Positions 38,901 to 51,737 of a DNA stretch of 64,000 nucleotides are shown in pieces. Position 1 is the stretch's first letter; every line of letters starts with the position of its first letter. The translations under genes and the position numbers were made by a program. The DNA comes from Lanius collurio (taxonomy: Eukaryota; Chordata; Aves; Passeriformes; Laniidae), in assembly GCA_020086605.1 (NCBI GenBank), contig JACBWW010000016.1, positions 6,005,682 to 6,069,681 of the forward strand, given 5' to 3'. Under the pieces are notes generated by a model, which saw only the letters and a list, made by a program, of their open reading frames with translations, was not told the origin of the DNA and did no database searches.

Positions 38901-40087
38901 TGAGCACTTCCAGAAATAACACCAAGGTTTCCATAGGTGTCACCACAGATGTAGCTGGATCAGGTTCAGTGAGGTGGGGGAGCTCTTGTGTGCATGAATC
39001 TTCATCTGGTTCTGAAGTTTGTTAGCAGTACACATGGTTTTTCTGAAGATAAAGAAAGTTTCTGGAGACTTTCTGTAAATGTGCTGATGCTTCCCCTGCA
39101 CCACTGAGTGTGGCCATGTCTCCTGGGACAGGTTTCCTTTTGGAGATTATCTGAGGTCTGTGATTGGTAAAATGAGATACAGATCTTATAGGAATTTGCA
39201 GTGCTCTTTATTTACTGGAATATTCTAGTTTGCAATTATATCTCACTCTATTTATCAAGTATATTTCAATCCCTCTCACTTATGTTTTGCAGGAAAAGGA
39301 AGACACAAATCTGGATCCTTTGAATAAATTTACATTTTTTTCAATAGCTCAGTGAAATAATGCAGATTTAAACCATCTGTCCTCACTGGCTGTAAGGTTG
39401 GAAGCTGTCAGAAATTCGCCTCCAAGGCAGTTTAAAAAGTGCCTTGTACAACATCAAACCTCCCAGGTTTGTCATTGGAGAACATTTTTCTGTAGTATAG
39501 GTAAAGTAGTTTTTTCTTCTTTCTAACCTGTAGTTGCACTTGAAGTGTTAAAATTTGCCATGATAACATGTGCAGTCTTCACAGAGGGTAGCTCTTGTGA
39601 AATTTTTCACTTAGGAATCCTAAAAGAGAAGCAAGTAAACTTTTCTTTCTGCTGTAAGCTAATTTTTAATGTGGACTCCTAAGAGAATGTGGCAATACAA
39701 GTGGTAAAACCTGTCCTACGTTAAAAAGATCTTGATTTCCACGACAGCAACTTTAACTGGGTCTATGGTAACTTGCATGTCCTCAGCCCTTGATAAAATT
39801 CCATGTGTATTTATAGACAAGAAACCTGAGAAGAACTTGCAGGAGTATGTGCATCCATCTTCAGCAGTTTGTCAGTGTGATGTCATTTCGGTCCAACTGT
39901 CTTGGGTTGACATAATAATAAACTGCTGGAGTGCTGAGTCATGCTTACAGGATTCATGGTGATGTTTCTGAAACTATCAGCTTTTAGAAATTTTGCATAT
40001 CTTAAAAACCAAACTGCAAGTCTTTGTTTGAAAAAATCACTTCATAGGTTTCACTCAAGAAGACAGGCATTTACAGTATGTTAATGC

Positions 40088-40126
40088 TATTTTCTTTGAT
40101 TTACATGGAGTAAATCAAAGAAAATA
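40088..40126. repeat. perfect 17-bp hairpin with 5-base loop
   Basis: TATTTTCTTTGATTTAC at 40,088-40,104 is followed by the loop ATGGA and by the exact reverse complement GTAAATCAAAGAAAATA at 40,110-40,126. Stem identity is complete and the next outer pair fails. The very short loop and lack of decay point to a recent or maintained structure. Confidence 0.95.
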
Positions 40127-41156
40127 TCTCTAAAACAGAGGACACTACAGCTTCTGTTGTTAGGATATGTCACAGCTGAATTTTTAAATTAAAGGGATAC
40201 ATGACAAATAGACACAAGGTATTAATTTGATTGAATCTTACGTACCTAGTATTTTTAACTACTTATTTTTAAGGAAATGCTTCTGTAGGAAGGAAAAAAA
40301 TATCAGGTCGTACTTAAACTGAAGAGAAAACTCCCATCACCTAGCAGTCTTTGTAATGCATGTTGCCTAAAGCTCAAGTATTCCTTTGTTGATGGAAGTC
40401 AACACAACACACACAATCACAATTTCATTAAGAAACAATTGGCTTCTTTCAGTAATATGTATTTTTTGTAACTGTTCTTAGGCTGGTAGGAAGTTTCATG
40501 CTCTCTAAAGGTGAAAAGGTTTTCCTTTTCATCCTTTAAAAGCTGTGAATCAGCAAATCTTTAAGAGATGAAAAACTCCCAACCAATCAACCAACTAAAT
40601 AAACCCACTTGTTGGAATTCTCTCACAGCTGGGAACTGTCAGGGATATTTTTAGGAACCCACATGAGGTTTTTTTGGTAAGTTTTTCCTTGCTACTTGGT
40701 TGATAGGCAGAGCAGCTGTGCCACAGGGCTTGAACCACCGTGCTGTGGCACTTTGTAGTGGTGCCTGTTTGGGCTGTGTGTGATCCCCTGGGTCAGGAAG
40801 AGGCTGTCGGTGCACTCGCTGTTTGTGTTGGCTGTGCTGGAATGCGTGAGGCCCTGAGAAAACAGAGGCAGGACATGAAGCACACTGCCCCCTGCCCAGG
40901 TTTGATTGTTAAAGTCCAGAGCTGAAGCTGCTTAGAAAAGGCCTTTAAGCTGGCATTTGTGAAACATCCTTCCGAGGTGAAGGAAGTGTGCAAGATGGAT
41001 TCCTTACATTGCTACACTTATCAGGGGCTTTGCTTATGGTTTAATCAGTCAGCTTGGATAGTTTAGAAACTATTCATGCCATGCTCAGGGTGAGGCTTCA
41101 TCTGTATATAAATAGATTGGATTTAAATGATACTTTATTTTGTTTTGATCTTACAG

Positions 41157-41171
41157 AAAGCTGCAATACAG
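41157..41171 (+). CDS. possible 15-base microexon
   Basis: A long T-rich tract ending TTGATCTTACAG is followed by AAAGCTGCAATACAG and then GTAATT. In frame 0 it encodes KAAIQ and keeps the frame on both sides. Microexons of this size exist in vertebrate neural genes, but a segment this short has no statistical weight by itself. Confidence 0.1.
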
Positions 41172-42034
41172 GTAATTAAATAAAAATGTCTAAAGATACA
41201 GTGAAGGTGACTGGAACCATTTTTTCTGCTAAAACTAGACCACTAATCACAAAATAGGTTGGGATTTTAGTACAATAAAACCCTTCCTCAGAAGAAACAG
41301 AGGAAAGCATTTTGCAGCACAGTAAGTTCTCTGTGCATAAGGAGCAATGCAGCACAAGGCAGCACAGATTGGCACCTGCACCTTTCTTTCATTCTGCAGC
41401 CTTTCAGCTACAAATAAAAGATACAGGCAGCAGGGTAATGCACATCACAGGCATTAGGAGATTTGAACCTACTTTGTGTAGTTTGAGTCCTCTGTAACAT
41501 CTTGGGAGTTGTACATAACATATTGTTGTGTGTGATGTTAGTTCATCCTTACAGTTTTCTAGCTGCTGGCATGCTATGATGTTGAATGTAGAATGATTGT
41601 AAAATGTTATTTTACAAGTAACACTTATATAGTGCTTTTACTGTTGATGAAAGGTATCACTGACTTTTAGAGCCATATGAGTTTGTTGTGTGTATCATAA
41701 GTATTTCTATCAAATAATTTTCATATTTATTTTAAGCTGAATGTTGTATTTTTTTGTCCTTGTGAGCAGAAATGGCTAGTGGCATTTCTTGTCTACAGTA
41801 TGCTGTCTTATCCTGGAGCTGGGATAGCTCTTGATTTCAGACTATGGTAATAGTACAGGTTTGAGCTTTCCGTGTCTAGCCTCAAAAAGAGCAGAACAGG
41901 AAACAAAGGTTTTCTTCAGGCATTGCAAAAGAAGAGAGTAATTACTGTGAAAGCATTTGTCTGCTGTAGATGGAATGGTGTATGAAATAATTGTACAAGA
42001 TACCAGCAGAAATCAGGGAGGGGACTCTGCCCCT

Positions 42035-42531
42035 CCACTCTGCTCTCATGAAACCCTCAGCTCACACAGGACATTGACCTGTGGGAGCAGGTCCAGAGGA
42101 GGTCACTATCTTAGCTGGAGCACTTCTCCTATCAGGAAAGGCTGAGAGAGCTGGGGTTGTTCAGCCGGGAGAAGAGAAGGTTCTAGGGTCACCTTTTGGC
42201 ATCCTTCCAGTATCTGAAGGGAGCCTACAAGAAAGATGGAGAGAGACTTTGTACAAGGGAATGTAGTGATAGGACACAGGGAGTGGGTCCAAATTGAAAG
42301 AGAGTAGGTTTAATCTAGATATTAGGAAGAAATTCTTTACTGTGAGGATTGTGAGGCCCTGGACCAGGTTTTCCAGAGAACTGGTGAATGCCCTATCCCT
42401 GGAAACATTTGAGGCAGGTTGGATGGGGCTTTAAGCCATCAGGTCAAGTGGAAGATGTCCCTGCCTGTGGCAGGGGAGTTGGAACTGGATGATATTTAAG
42501 GTCCCTTTGAACGCAAACTGTCCTATGAAAT
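42035..42531 (+). mobile_element. CR1 LINE, 3' part, degraded
   Basis: The stretch has successive hallmarks of the CR1 3' end in the sense orientation: GGAGCAGGTCCAGAGGAGG, CAGGAAAGGCTGAGAGAGCT, GGGTTGTTCAGCCGGGAGAA, ATATTAGGAAGAAATTCTTT, GTCCCTGCCTGTGGCAGGGG, and GGAACTGGATGATATTTAAG followed by GTCCCTTTGAAC. It ends near CTATGAAAT, a remnant of the terminal ATTCTATGATT-type repeat. CR1 is a non-LTR retrotransposon that usually inserts as 5'-truncated copies. This copy holds only the end of the reverse transcriptase region and the 3' UTR, with many substitutions, so it is old and inactive. It identifies the genome as avian or close to it. The left boundary is uncertain by some tens of bases. 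Confidence 0.9.
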
Positions 42532-45500
42532 TACCTGATTTATTAGTATGTTTCCCAAATACATAATACTCACATATATACCAATGCTTCTAGGAAGATT
42601 TAAAACATCAGTGATATGTTGCCATAAGCAGAGGAGAGTCTTTCCCTTTCTGTGTTTCCTAATGCTGCAATCAGAAGGATCTCGTTTCCTGGAGCAGTCC
42701 ATCATGTTGATTTACAAGTGCTGCTACTGCTTGTGTCGTGCTAATAGGAAGCTCATGGCATCTGTCTTTGTGCTGAAAGCTAGCCAGCAGCAAAGAACAC
42801 ATGATTACTAGATGATGTACAATCAGTGGATAAGGAAGTTTGGGCAAGATTCTGGGCAACTTCTGGTTGCAACTTAGTCAATGATCTAGAATTACATTGT
42901 TTTCTTTTTATATAAAAAAAGCCTTTTCTGATTAAGACTTTGCAATTCCTTTATGTTCTGTTTGATTCCATCATATTGCATGCTCAAATATGAGCAGGAA
43001 AAATTTAATTCTTTCCCACCACTATGTGTGTGTCTGCTTTCCTCATGGGCTCAGATCAAACTGCTGTAGTTACTTCAATCCCTTCACTAATCACTGTGGA
43101 GAGGCATGAGTGTGTGTGTACGACTTCTCCTTTGAATCCTATTTTATTCTACTTCCTACTGCTTTAGTGAATGAAGAATTTGATTTCTGAAATGAGGAAT
43201 TTGACTTTGACATCTCCAAAGCAAACTGTTTTCAAATTATTTTCTTTTTTCTCCCCTTGTGGATGCCTTTCCCCTCCTAAATTCAAGATCTTGGTATCTT
43301 TTATGTCAATGCCATGCAGCATTTTACTTCTGTTTGTCTTCTGTTATTTCTCCACCTTTATCTCTACAAAAGTTGACCATGTCCACACTTACAGAAAGAA
43401 ATCAGAAATGTTTCCCACCTTTTTGAGGATTAGAAGGTCCAATTCTCCAAGCATATGGAGTACAAAGTCTGGATGATTGCAAGGCCTTTAAGAATTTTTC
43501 AGTATTCTAAATGACCACTCAGCCAAGAAATCACCTATTCTAGGCACAGCTTTTGTGGACAGGCATATTTTGGACCTGTATTTTTGGATGATTGCCAGCA
43601 CCTGATTTCCAGCACATAGTTTAAGTGATGTGTTTTGTGTAGTCTTTGATTGTTTTGATGCAATTTGATCACTTTAAACATCAGTTTCTCCTGGTAGGAT
43701 TTCAAAAGGGAGCATCGTAACGAGATCTGTGTTGGGTTAGTGGGGTTTGCAGCTTCTTACTTGTTCCTAGGGGCAGGAGTGGACTACTGAGCATTACAGA
43801 GCAAGGTTTGCCTTTGCCAAGTGGTTAGGGCTTGAAATATCCTCCCCTCATAGTGCTTGTGATCAGCAAGCAGGATAACACCTGGCAGAAACAATGGCAG
43901 AAATCTTGGGATAAATGTGACTCCGTGCCACGGCTGTGCTGGGCTCCGTTAAAAGTTAAGCAAATGCCTGTAGCTGACAGCTTGTTTAATCTAGATTCTT
44001 TTTTCTGTGAATTAATTTGTACAGTCCCATGATGAGGGAAATGTCTTGTTTTGCAGAGACCAGTCTGCTCCAAATATCTGCTACTTCTATAGCAACAGGA
44101 TGGAAACTTCAGGAGATGAGTTCTTTTCAATTTCAACTACAAATTGGATTTACTCATTGAAGTTACAGGTGTTATGTTCTCTAACAAAATCTGCTCCTTG
44201 GATTTCTGTCCAACAGCCAGAGAATACTTAATTCTTTGCAATGTAAATAAGTAATCCTAAAGACAGCACAGTTTCTTGGGAATGTAGAAGTTTCTTGGGA
44301 AAGAAAGAATGTCATCTGTCCCGTTATTCAACTTTTTTGAGAATTTTGGGACCAGTTTATTTTATGGTTGGATGCATATGTGTATTCTTCATGTAATATC
44401 TTGAAAACATGGCTAGAAATAGTATAATTAAAATCAAACTCATGAGCTCAGCAAGCAGTTAATTATGTTTTGGGAAATATTCTTAGTAAACTGCTAAAGA
44501 TGTTTCCTCACTGTAACTATGCAAATAACTTCTGTAATGAAGCTAAGAAATACCAGGCTGTAACTAAAGATTGAAGTGAAAACATTGGGAAATTGTTTTG
44601 TTTGTTTTATATTTTATTCTTTAATCATATTTTTTTTTACACATTTTATTTTATATTTTAGGTTCCTCTATAATATTTATATTGAAGTACTTTAGTTATT
44701 ATAATTAATTATTCTCATTCTTATTATATCATTGACTAATTACACCTTATTGGACAATATCTGCAATCTTCAAAGTGTCAAAAATACATAAAAATATGTA
44801 TGAATATATCAACCTGCTTAATTGTATCACTCTTAGAGTCTGATTCAAGTGTCTGCCATTCCTGCAGTTCTTTGGTGGTCAGAACAATCAAAAACACCTA
44901 CCCTGATGATTCCAGATCTGCCTTGTCAGAATGTCTGTGCTCTGCTATTTAATACTTCAGACAAACAGCTCCACCTCTCCTGTATCTTTTCTACAAGCCA
45001 TGCTCTGATACTAAATGGTAATTTTTGAAGAAGAGCAAGACTTTACCAAAAAAACCTGTTGTGTGTTAGGTGTTCAAGGAACTTGAAAACTCCACTTGTT
45101 TAAAGCTTCTTTGACAGAAAATGAGGACATCTTTTGCCTTTTGAAAATCTACAGAGGTTGGGTGGGTTTTGGGCTTTTTTCTGCTTTAAATGAAAGGCAT
45201 ACTTGGAGAAGTAGATGTTTGTTATACTTAAGTAAAACTTGGACAAAAAATTTTATGTAGAAGTCTTCAAAGATGTCTTACAGATACTGGGTATTTAGGG
45301 CCATATTTTTGAAATTGTGGGGGAACAGGTTAATATATTTCCATTGGCATCTGTGAAAACCCCAGAGTCCAGACTCCTGAATTATATCAAGAATAATGCT
45401 GATGGCATAAGTAGCATTACATGTGTCATCACTCAGTGCAGAATTTGGACTTCTGCTGAGAGAGAATGTGGGAAGTATTTTGCTGGAGCTGCATATATTT

Positions 45501-48435
45501 TCCACAATAGGTATTCACAGAATTACTTCATAACAGATTTGTAATATAACAAATCTTCTGTGTTCTGAAGGAAGAGCTCTTGTTTCAAGAGCATAGAGTT
45601 GAAACTTTTGAGATTTTTTAATTTGGCATAGAAAAGGGCATGTGAAGACAGGAGAATCCATAAATAAGGCTGAGGTTCTAGGCAGCCTGCCATTCTGACA
45701 GCATATTTTATAAACAACCATAAATAACACTCACTGCAGCATATCAGAGACAATTATCCCATGCCATCAGTACCATTGCTCTGATTTACTGAGGTCTTTG
45801 AAGAAAAGAAATACTTACCTGTCATGCCAAACTGCAGAGCTCTAATATGGTTGATATTTTTTCCTCAGAATTCATTATGTTTGGCTCTTGTTTTCAGTGA
45901 ATTTCTCATGTTTTGTGTTTCAAAACACAGTCAAGAATGAACTTAGATAAGCGTTTTGGAATCAAAATGTCTGAATGGCTTCAACAGAGGATAGGTGCAA
46001 ATCCTGTTGTACTGCTAAATAAGAATAATGCTCTTATGAAAAATGTTTTTCTTTGGTCTCTTTTGAGCAAAATTCTTTTGTGTCAAGAATAGAAAAAGCA
46101 GAAACAAAATAAAACAGGGTTGGAAGTACAATGGGAAGTGGTGGTGCATGCAGGTAGGATTCCCAGGAAAAGGTGAATTTCTGTGCTCTGGTGTTGAGGG
46201 GTCTCTGTGGAAGAAGTGATGTGCCACAAGGAACAGCACAGTAGTTTGACTGGGAGGTTCTGCAGGTACCAAATAGCTGAATTAGCAAAGGGGTGACCCT
46301 AGGAAATTTTTATAAGGGTTGGATTATGTGAGGCACAGAGTCCAATTGGACATTAGTGGAAATGAGATCCAACAACAGATGTGGGAATCTTAACATTTTA
46401 TACCATAAATTGAAATATCTAGCCCTTTGAGACCCACTGATCATGTGTAATTTTTTTAGAGGAAAAGAAGGCTTGGAAGTTCTGAGGGATTTTCCTGGGT
46501 GAGGAGGTCAAACAAAAGTTCAGAAGTTCCGTATGGTGCTCCAAGAGGTGATATCCACCCTCATTTTTTCCAGAGCCAGGGAGGCAGGCTGCACGTTATG
46601 GGGTGTGTCTGCTTTGCTGGATGACACTTGTGCAGGCAGTGCTTCCACCATGGAGCAAGGGGGTGGATGCTGCAACAACACATCCTTGACAGCCTTGGCC
46701 TGAGCCTGTGAGTGCCTTCACAGGGCTTTGGTGTGGTGTGTTCTAAGGCCATCCAGCCTGCTGGTGTGTGCTGGTTAATATGGTTTGTTTAGGGGCAGAG
46801 AGTTTGGGGTTTCCTTTTTTTTTGTGTTGTTGGTGTTTGTTGGCTTGCGTGTTTGTTATTTTTGACTGGGGTTTTTGGTTAAAATTGTGTGTCATATCTA
46901 GATGAATCCCAGCTATAGCCTTGGGAATTTAAGAGCTCAGAGTTCTTAACACACTTGCTTATAAGGCAACCAACGGCACTTCTTAACAAGAGAAATCTTG
47001 ACCTGAAAGTTCAGCCAGAACACAAGTAAAACAATTTCTTTTGTCTGCTTCCAGTTCCACAGACTGATGTAATCTTTGGATGGGGTTTTGAAAAGCTCTT
47101 TAATATCACACATAACAAAAGTAGTATTTCTTGGGTGAATCAGTTGTGTTCCATAGTTCACGGGGCTTTTAAAGAAGAGTTTGGGGAAACGAGAGAGCAT
47201 TATTTAATGTCACTGTGTTTTAGTGGTGGTGCTATTCTGGAATAGAAAAAAAAGTCACAACATTATTTAGCTAACTCAGAGCATGCAAAATTTAAAAAGC
47301 AGAATTTCATGATCTATGGACACTTGACAAAACAAGATGATCTTCTGTCTTGCAGGAAGTATGTGTCAGTAAGGAGTATAATTGTTCAAATTAATGCAAA
47401 TAGATGGTTATTAGATGGTAGCCATCTGGAGTAGAAGCAATATTGCATGGAAAGTTTCACAAGAATAATTTTGTGTGCAATGAATAAAAGGTCACTAGGA
47501 ACTGTCTGGTTTGTACAAAAGTGCCTGTATTTTCTGGAGTGTGAGCATTCTTGTGTATATAAAACTTCACTTTGTAAATCAATAATCATAAAACATTTCC
47601 TTGCAAATGCAGTTTACTTTATCACTTGTTGGTTTCTTCTTAATTCCTTATATTGCACAAATTTCAGATTTTTCCAGTCCCAGTGAAATACTTGGAGTGT
47701 AGGCTGATTAGAACAAAAAGCTACTGAAAATACTAATTGAGGCATGATGCTGTTGAAAGTTTATCTAGTAAAATGGACACATTAATATAACTTAGATATA
47801 GGGGAATCCTAGATGATTACTGAAGTGCACTTTGAGCTTGTTATTTTGGAATTGTTTCTGATTACAAAAAAAATCCATGAGTCCTCCTGATAAGTAAAAA
47901 GCTTGGCTGTTTCTTGGCTTCACAGACTGTTTACAAAACACCAATATAAATTGACAATATGCAAGATTTCTATTGAAAACTCACAGGATTTATGATTAAA
48001 GAGTCTGTGCCATGATTTTTTTTTTCGTTCTGCATACTGCTGTGGGCACTAGAATGCTAACTTCCAATTGTGCAAGATATTCTCACAGGATTTTTCCAGT
48101 ATACTCAGTGTTTAATCTTTCATAAGACTCTTCCAGCAGATGGTTTCTGCATTGTGCATATTCATTGCAATTTCTATGAACACAAACATTTAATGATTTA
48201 TCTCTGAAAAAAATGCAGAATTCCATACTGGTTTCCATTGAAGCTTCTAATTTAAGGAGGCATTTCACAACTTCTTGCTTCCCAAATGGCTGGCTGTCAA
48301 AGTGCAGGAGCTGTCTTTTTATTGAAACAAAATCACAGCCAGATGTGACTCAGATTGAACCCAGTTATCAGACGTAACTGAATAGAATCCAGCACTCACT
48401 GGATTCACTGTTTCACTGGACCACATCCAGGTAAA

Positions 48436-48481
48436 CTTGTGAATCTGTACCTCTCACATTGGAGAGGTACAGATTCACAAG
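48436..48481. repeat. perfect 20-bp hairpin with 6-base loop
   Basis: The left arm CTTGTGAATCTGTACCTCTC at 48,436-48,455 and its exact reverse complement at 48,462-48,481 are separated by ACATTG. The stem has no mismatch and ends sharply. It is far shorter than typical terminal inverted repeat elements with internal sequence. It lies just after a CAG/GTAAAC that could be read as a splice donor. No known microRNA sequence is recognised in either arm. Confidence 0.97.
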
Positions 48482-49481
48482 ATCAAAAATGATAAAAAAA
48501 GATTAGGCAGAGGGTTGACCTTCTGTGTAGCATCTCAAAGTCTAAAACTGGAACCACACTGCTAAGAAAACAATAATTATTAAAATAATAGTAGAAAATG
48601 TTCGGAGAAAGATTTGATATTTGAATAGAAAAAGAAAAGAGACTCTTTTAAAATCTCTTCCTAATATCTTTTCTTTCCTCTTTCCCTGATTATGGCATAT
48701 GATGCAGGGAAAAATGATTCTAAAAACAATCTCTTTTTTGTTATACTGATGTGAATGATGTTCTAGTGAAAATTATGTGTTAAGGTATGGTGTTGCCTAG
48801 CAAAAATGTCAGAACTGCCTGTGGGAAGTGCAAATTATTGAAGAAATTTATTGTAATTTTTTGACAGATGAATTCCAGATAAGAGAAGAAATATTAAAGT
48901 GGGAAAAAGAAGAATCTAGATGTGTCTTTGTACAGCAGTGTATTCTGGCTCAGACATTTCCTCAGAACCAGAGATATCTGACTGACATTTAATTGAGTGC
49001 TAAAAAAAATTAGGTTGCAATTCCAAATCAATGCCCGTGTATAAAAATGCCTGAAAATTACTAATTGCATTCATTCCATAACTGAAAATATGCAGAGAGC
49101 TCTCTGACCTTTGTTTTGTGCTTCAGCTGCTTGTGGTAAGCACCAAACCTGTGCTGTGGAAGGGAAACAGGTCCAAACCCCCCAGGAGCACCGGGCAGTG
49201 CCTGGGGCAGTGCAGATGTACCCAGACACAGGAGCTCAGATCCAACAGTGGGGAAGCTGTGTCTGCCTGGACAATTTTGGCAGGTTGCTGTAGCTGGGTC
49301 AGCTTGTGGCTGGCAGCAGCTCAGGTGATCCTTTGCTTATTTTCATCACCTAATATAGATGTACATCAGAGTTAGGTCTGTGGTCATAGCTCATTTTGAA
49401 ATAATTTTGACTTGTGTCATTGTCTGGGAATCACAGGGACATCCACATATCCAGAACAATCTGCACTCTGAACATGAACCC

Positions 49482-49503
49482 TGTACTGGCTCTTGCCAGT
49501 ACA
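49482..49503. repeat. 9-bp hairpin with 4-base loop
   Basis: TGTACTGGC and GCCAGTACA flank the loop TCTT. The stem is perfect but short, and it could arise by chance. Confidence 0.85.
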
Positions 49504-51737
49504 AAAATTGACTTTTATTTCTTTCAGAGACTTACTATTTGAGCCCTGTGTCAGTAGTTCTGCACCACTTTAACTGGCAATCTGGACCACTTGAGTGACT
49601 CTAATGGAGAGGTCTAATTTAGTGGGTTTTGAATTTGAGGGAAAAATCCCCACTATCCTGAAAGTTATTTTGGCAGAGTTGTTGGTTGCTAGCTATTATT
49701 TATTGACAATAGACAATAATAATGAAGTTCATGACTGAAAATATTTCAAAGCCCATATAGGCAAACAATCACCATAGTTAAAGACAGGTAAAACATAAAG
49801 GCAACTTTCTGTAGGCCTGGGATGGCAGGATGCATGGGTACCTGTGAAATCTGGTCCTAAGATATGTGTAAGTCAAAGTAGTGTAATTATTTTTTTTAAA
49901 TCCTGCCTCGTGTTTCAACCTTAATGTTTTAAATCTAGCAGAAATGTGCTTTTAGGATTGTACTGATGTCTGCAATATACTACCATCTCAGGATGACTTT
50001 TGTGTGGTTTTGGGGGCAATTAAGTTTCAAGAAATAAATAAACCCATATGTAGAAATATTTAAATGTAGTATTTTGTAATGTTAATATTCATATAGTGAT
50101 GATTAAGCAGAAGATAGAGCTCTGGTTATTATAATCATGTGCATTACTGACAATATTATTAGAACCATTAAACTGTTGGTAAAGTGGGATAGATTAAATT
50201 AAAGTGTTTGTTCAATTTTCCTTGTGTGCACAAACTCCGAATTTAGCATGTTTTAAAGCCTTTTAAAATTTTGTTGCTCTTAATATTGCTGAAGTCAAAG
50301 ATGTATAAATGTCAAATTATACTCATTTACCCTTGCCAATAAAACATAAATGTATACACACTATGGTAGGGATGCAATAATTGTAAATTATAGCAGCAGT
50401 TTTTTCTTACTGATTCTGGAGGGTTTTTTAGGTTATAAAGTTTCAAAAGGGTCTTGCCCCAGATGTCTTTATTCAGCATATTTTATTTATGACAGATCTT
50501 TTCTGTATTCAAAACTGGATGCAGACTTCTTAAAAATATTGTTATTTCATCACAAGAAATAGGATAAAAAAGATTTGGAGGAATAAAAAAGAACCAAAAA
50601 TCTGTAGTTTTGAAAGCCAAAATACTTAGCACACTGGTAGAATTACAGTTCTTACAGAATAATATTTAATGTCAGTATTTTTAAAGTTTATTTCAGCTTG
50701 ACAGCTATTTTTGCTCAATAATAATATGAACAATTTGATATTTTGCTAATTTTTCAAGAATCACATATAAACACGATAAATGTATCAGGCTTTTTTTCAA
50801 TTTTATTTTAGTGGATTGAGTAGGATCATGAAATAGAGAGTAGAAAAGGAATGGTGTAATCTTACCCAGAGCACCCTGGGTTGTCTTCTTTATTTTTACT
50901 AAGTTATGTCAGAGAATCATATTTTGCAGAAAAATATTGGAAAAGAGTGAGGCTGGAAAGGTGGGGCAGGAGAAAACAGAAGATAATGGCTAAAATATAC
51001 ATGAAGTAGAAAAAATAAAAAATTATATTTTTAAACAAAATCTCACTTACAAAACACCAAACTCCTACATATGCATATCACATTTTATATTTTTTGACTA
51101 TGATGTGAACAATTCTTTTTTCATTACTAAGGGTCTGATTTGGAACTTGTGTTATAATGTTTCTGAGATGTCTCTCCAGAAGAAAGAACTACTCAGCAAA
51201 TGAAATATTTCAAACTGTCTCTAGATAATCTGGCAGCAAACAGCAGCTTAATGTATGTGTGATATATATGAAAGTATTAGTTTTCAAACTTCATTTTTAG
51301 AATTGGTATTTTCTAATCAGCCTATAATCATTTATGTGGAAGCTGGTTACAATTGTATGTTTACTCAGTGCTTAGAAATTGTTATAAACTTATTTCTGAC
51401 CTGCCCCACAATATGTCCTTGTGTTAAAATGTACAATTTTAACCGTATTGCACCCTGAAATGTAATACTATGGTCTGCAACTATTGCAAGAATTTTGAGC
51501 TTAACTTTATAGCATTTAGTTATAAGTTTTACAATCATAGTGTCACTGATTGTGAAAATTGCATTGGCTATAAAAATCAATCACTTACCAAGTGCAGTGA
51601 TAGCCATGCATGATTAAAAGGCAGTGTGAGCCTGAGCCTCACTTGAAACAATTCAGGTTGTCATGAGACACGACTAGATAGGGAAAAATAAGCCCACTGG
51701 TGAGACATTTCTCTTATCTTTGGTCCAGAATCCCGAG

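Larger units (their letters stand above)
34843..42034. other. noncoding stretch, no gene recognised
   Basis: AT-rich DNA with a CAAA-type tract at 35,300-35,355, a GC-richer patch at 38,700-38,900 with five CTG units at 38,773-38,787, and a perfect hairpin at 40,088-40,126. At 36,148-36,379 both strands carry open frames of about 60 codons in somewhat more complex sequence. I cannot tell whether this is an old mobile-element remnant or a conserved noncoding stretch. At 41,157-41,171 a 15-base segment (KAAIQ) sits between a long pyrimidine tract ending in TTACAG and CAG/GTAATT. Confidence 0.45.
42532..51737. other. long noncoding stretch, no gene recognised
   Basis: AT-rich DNA. Weak exon-like pieces were seen at 44,057-44,168 (acceptor CTTGTTTTGCAG, peptide DQSAPNICYFYSNRMET onward, then GTGTTA) and 47,356-47,368 (13 bases between TGTCTTGCAG and GTAAGG). 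Their phases could link them to later candidate exons, but the support is thin. GC-richer patches are at 46,560-46,770 and 49,110-49,330. T/G-rich low complexity lies at about 46,810-46,870. Hairpins at 48,436-48,481 and 49,482-49,503 are annotated separately. Confidence 0.45.

Noticed and set aside
39293..39355. Exon-like segment after TATGTTTTGCAG (EKEDTNLDPLNKF onward)
   Set aside because: It stops after 20 codons, has no good donor, and does not match the phase of neighbouring candidates.
44057..44168. Exon-like segment (DQSAPNICYFYSNRMET onward)
   Set aside because: The acceptor is fair, but the donor GTGTTA is weak. Linking it to candidate exon C needs a 13-base microexon at 47,356, so it was left out of the main chain.
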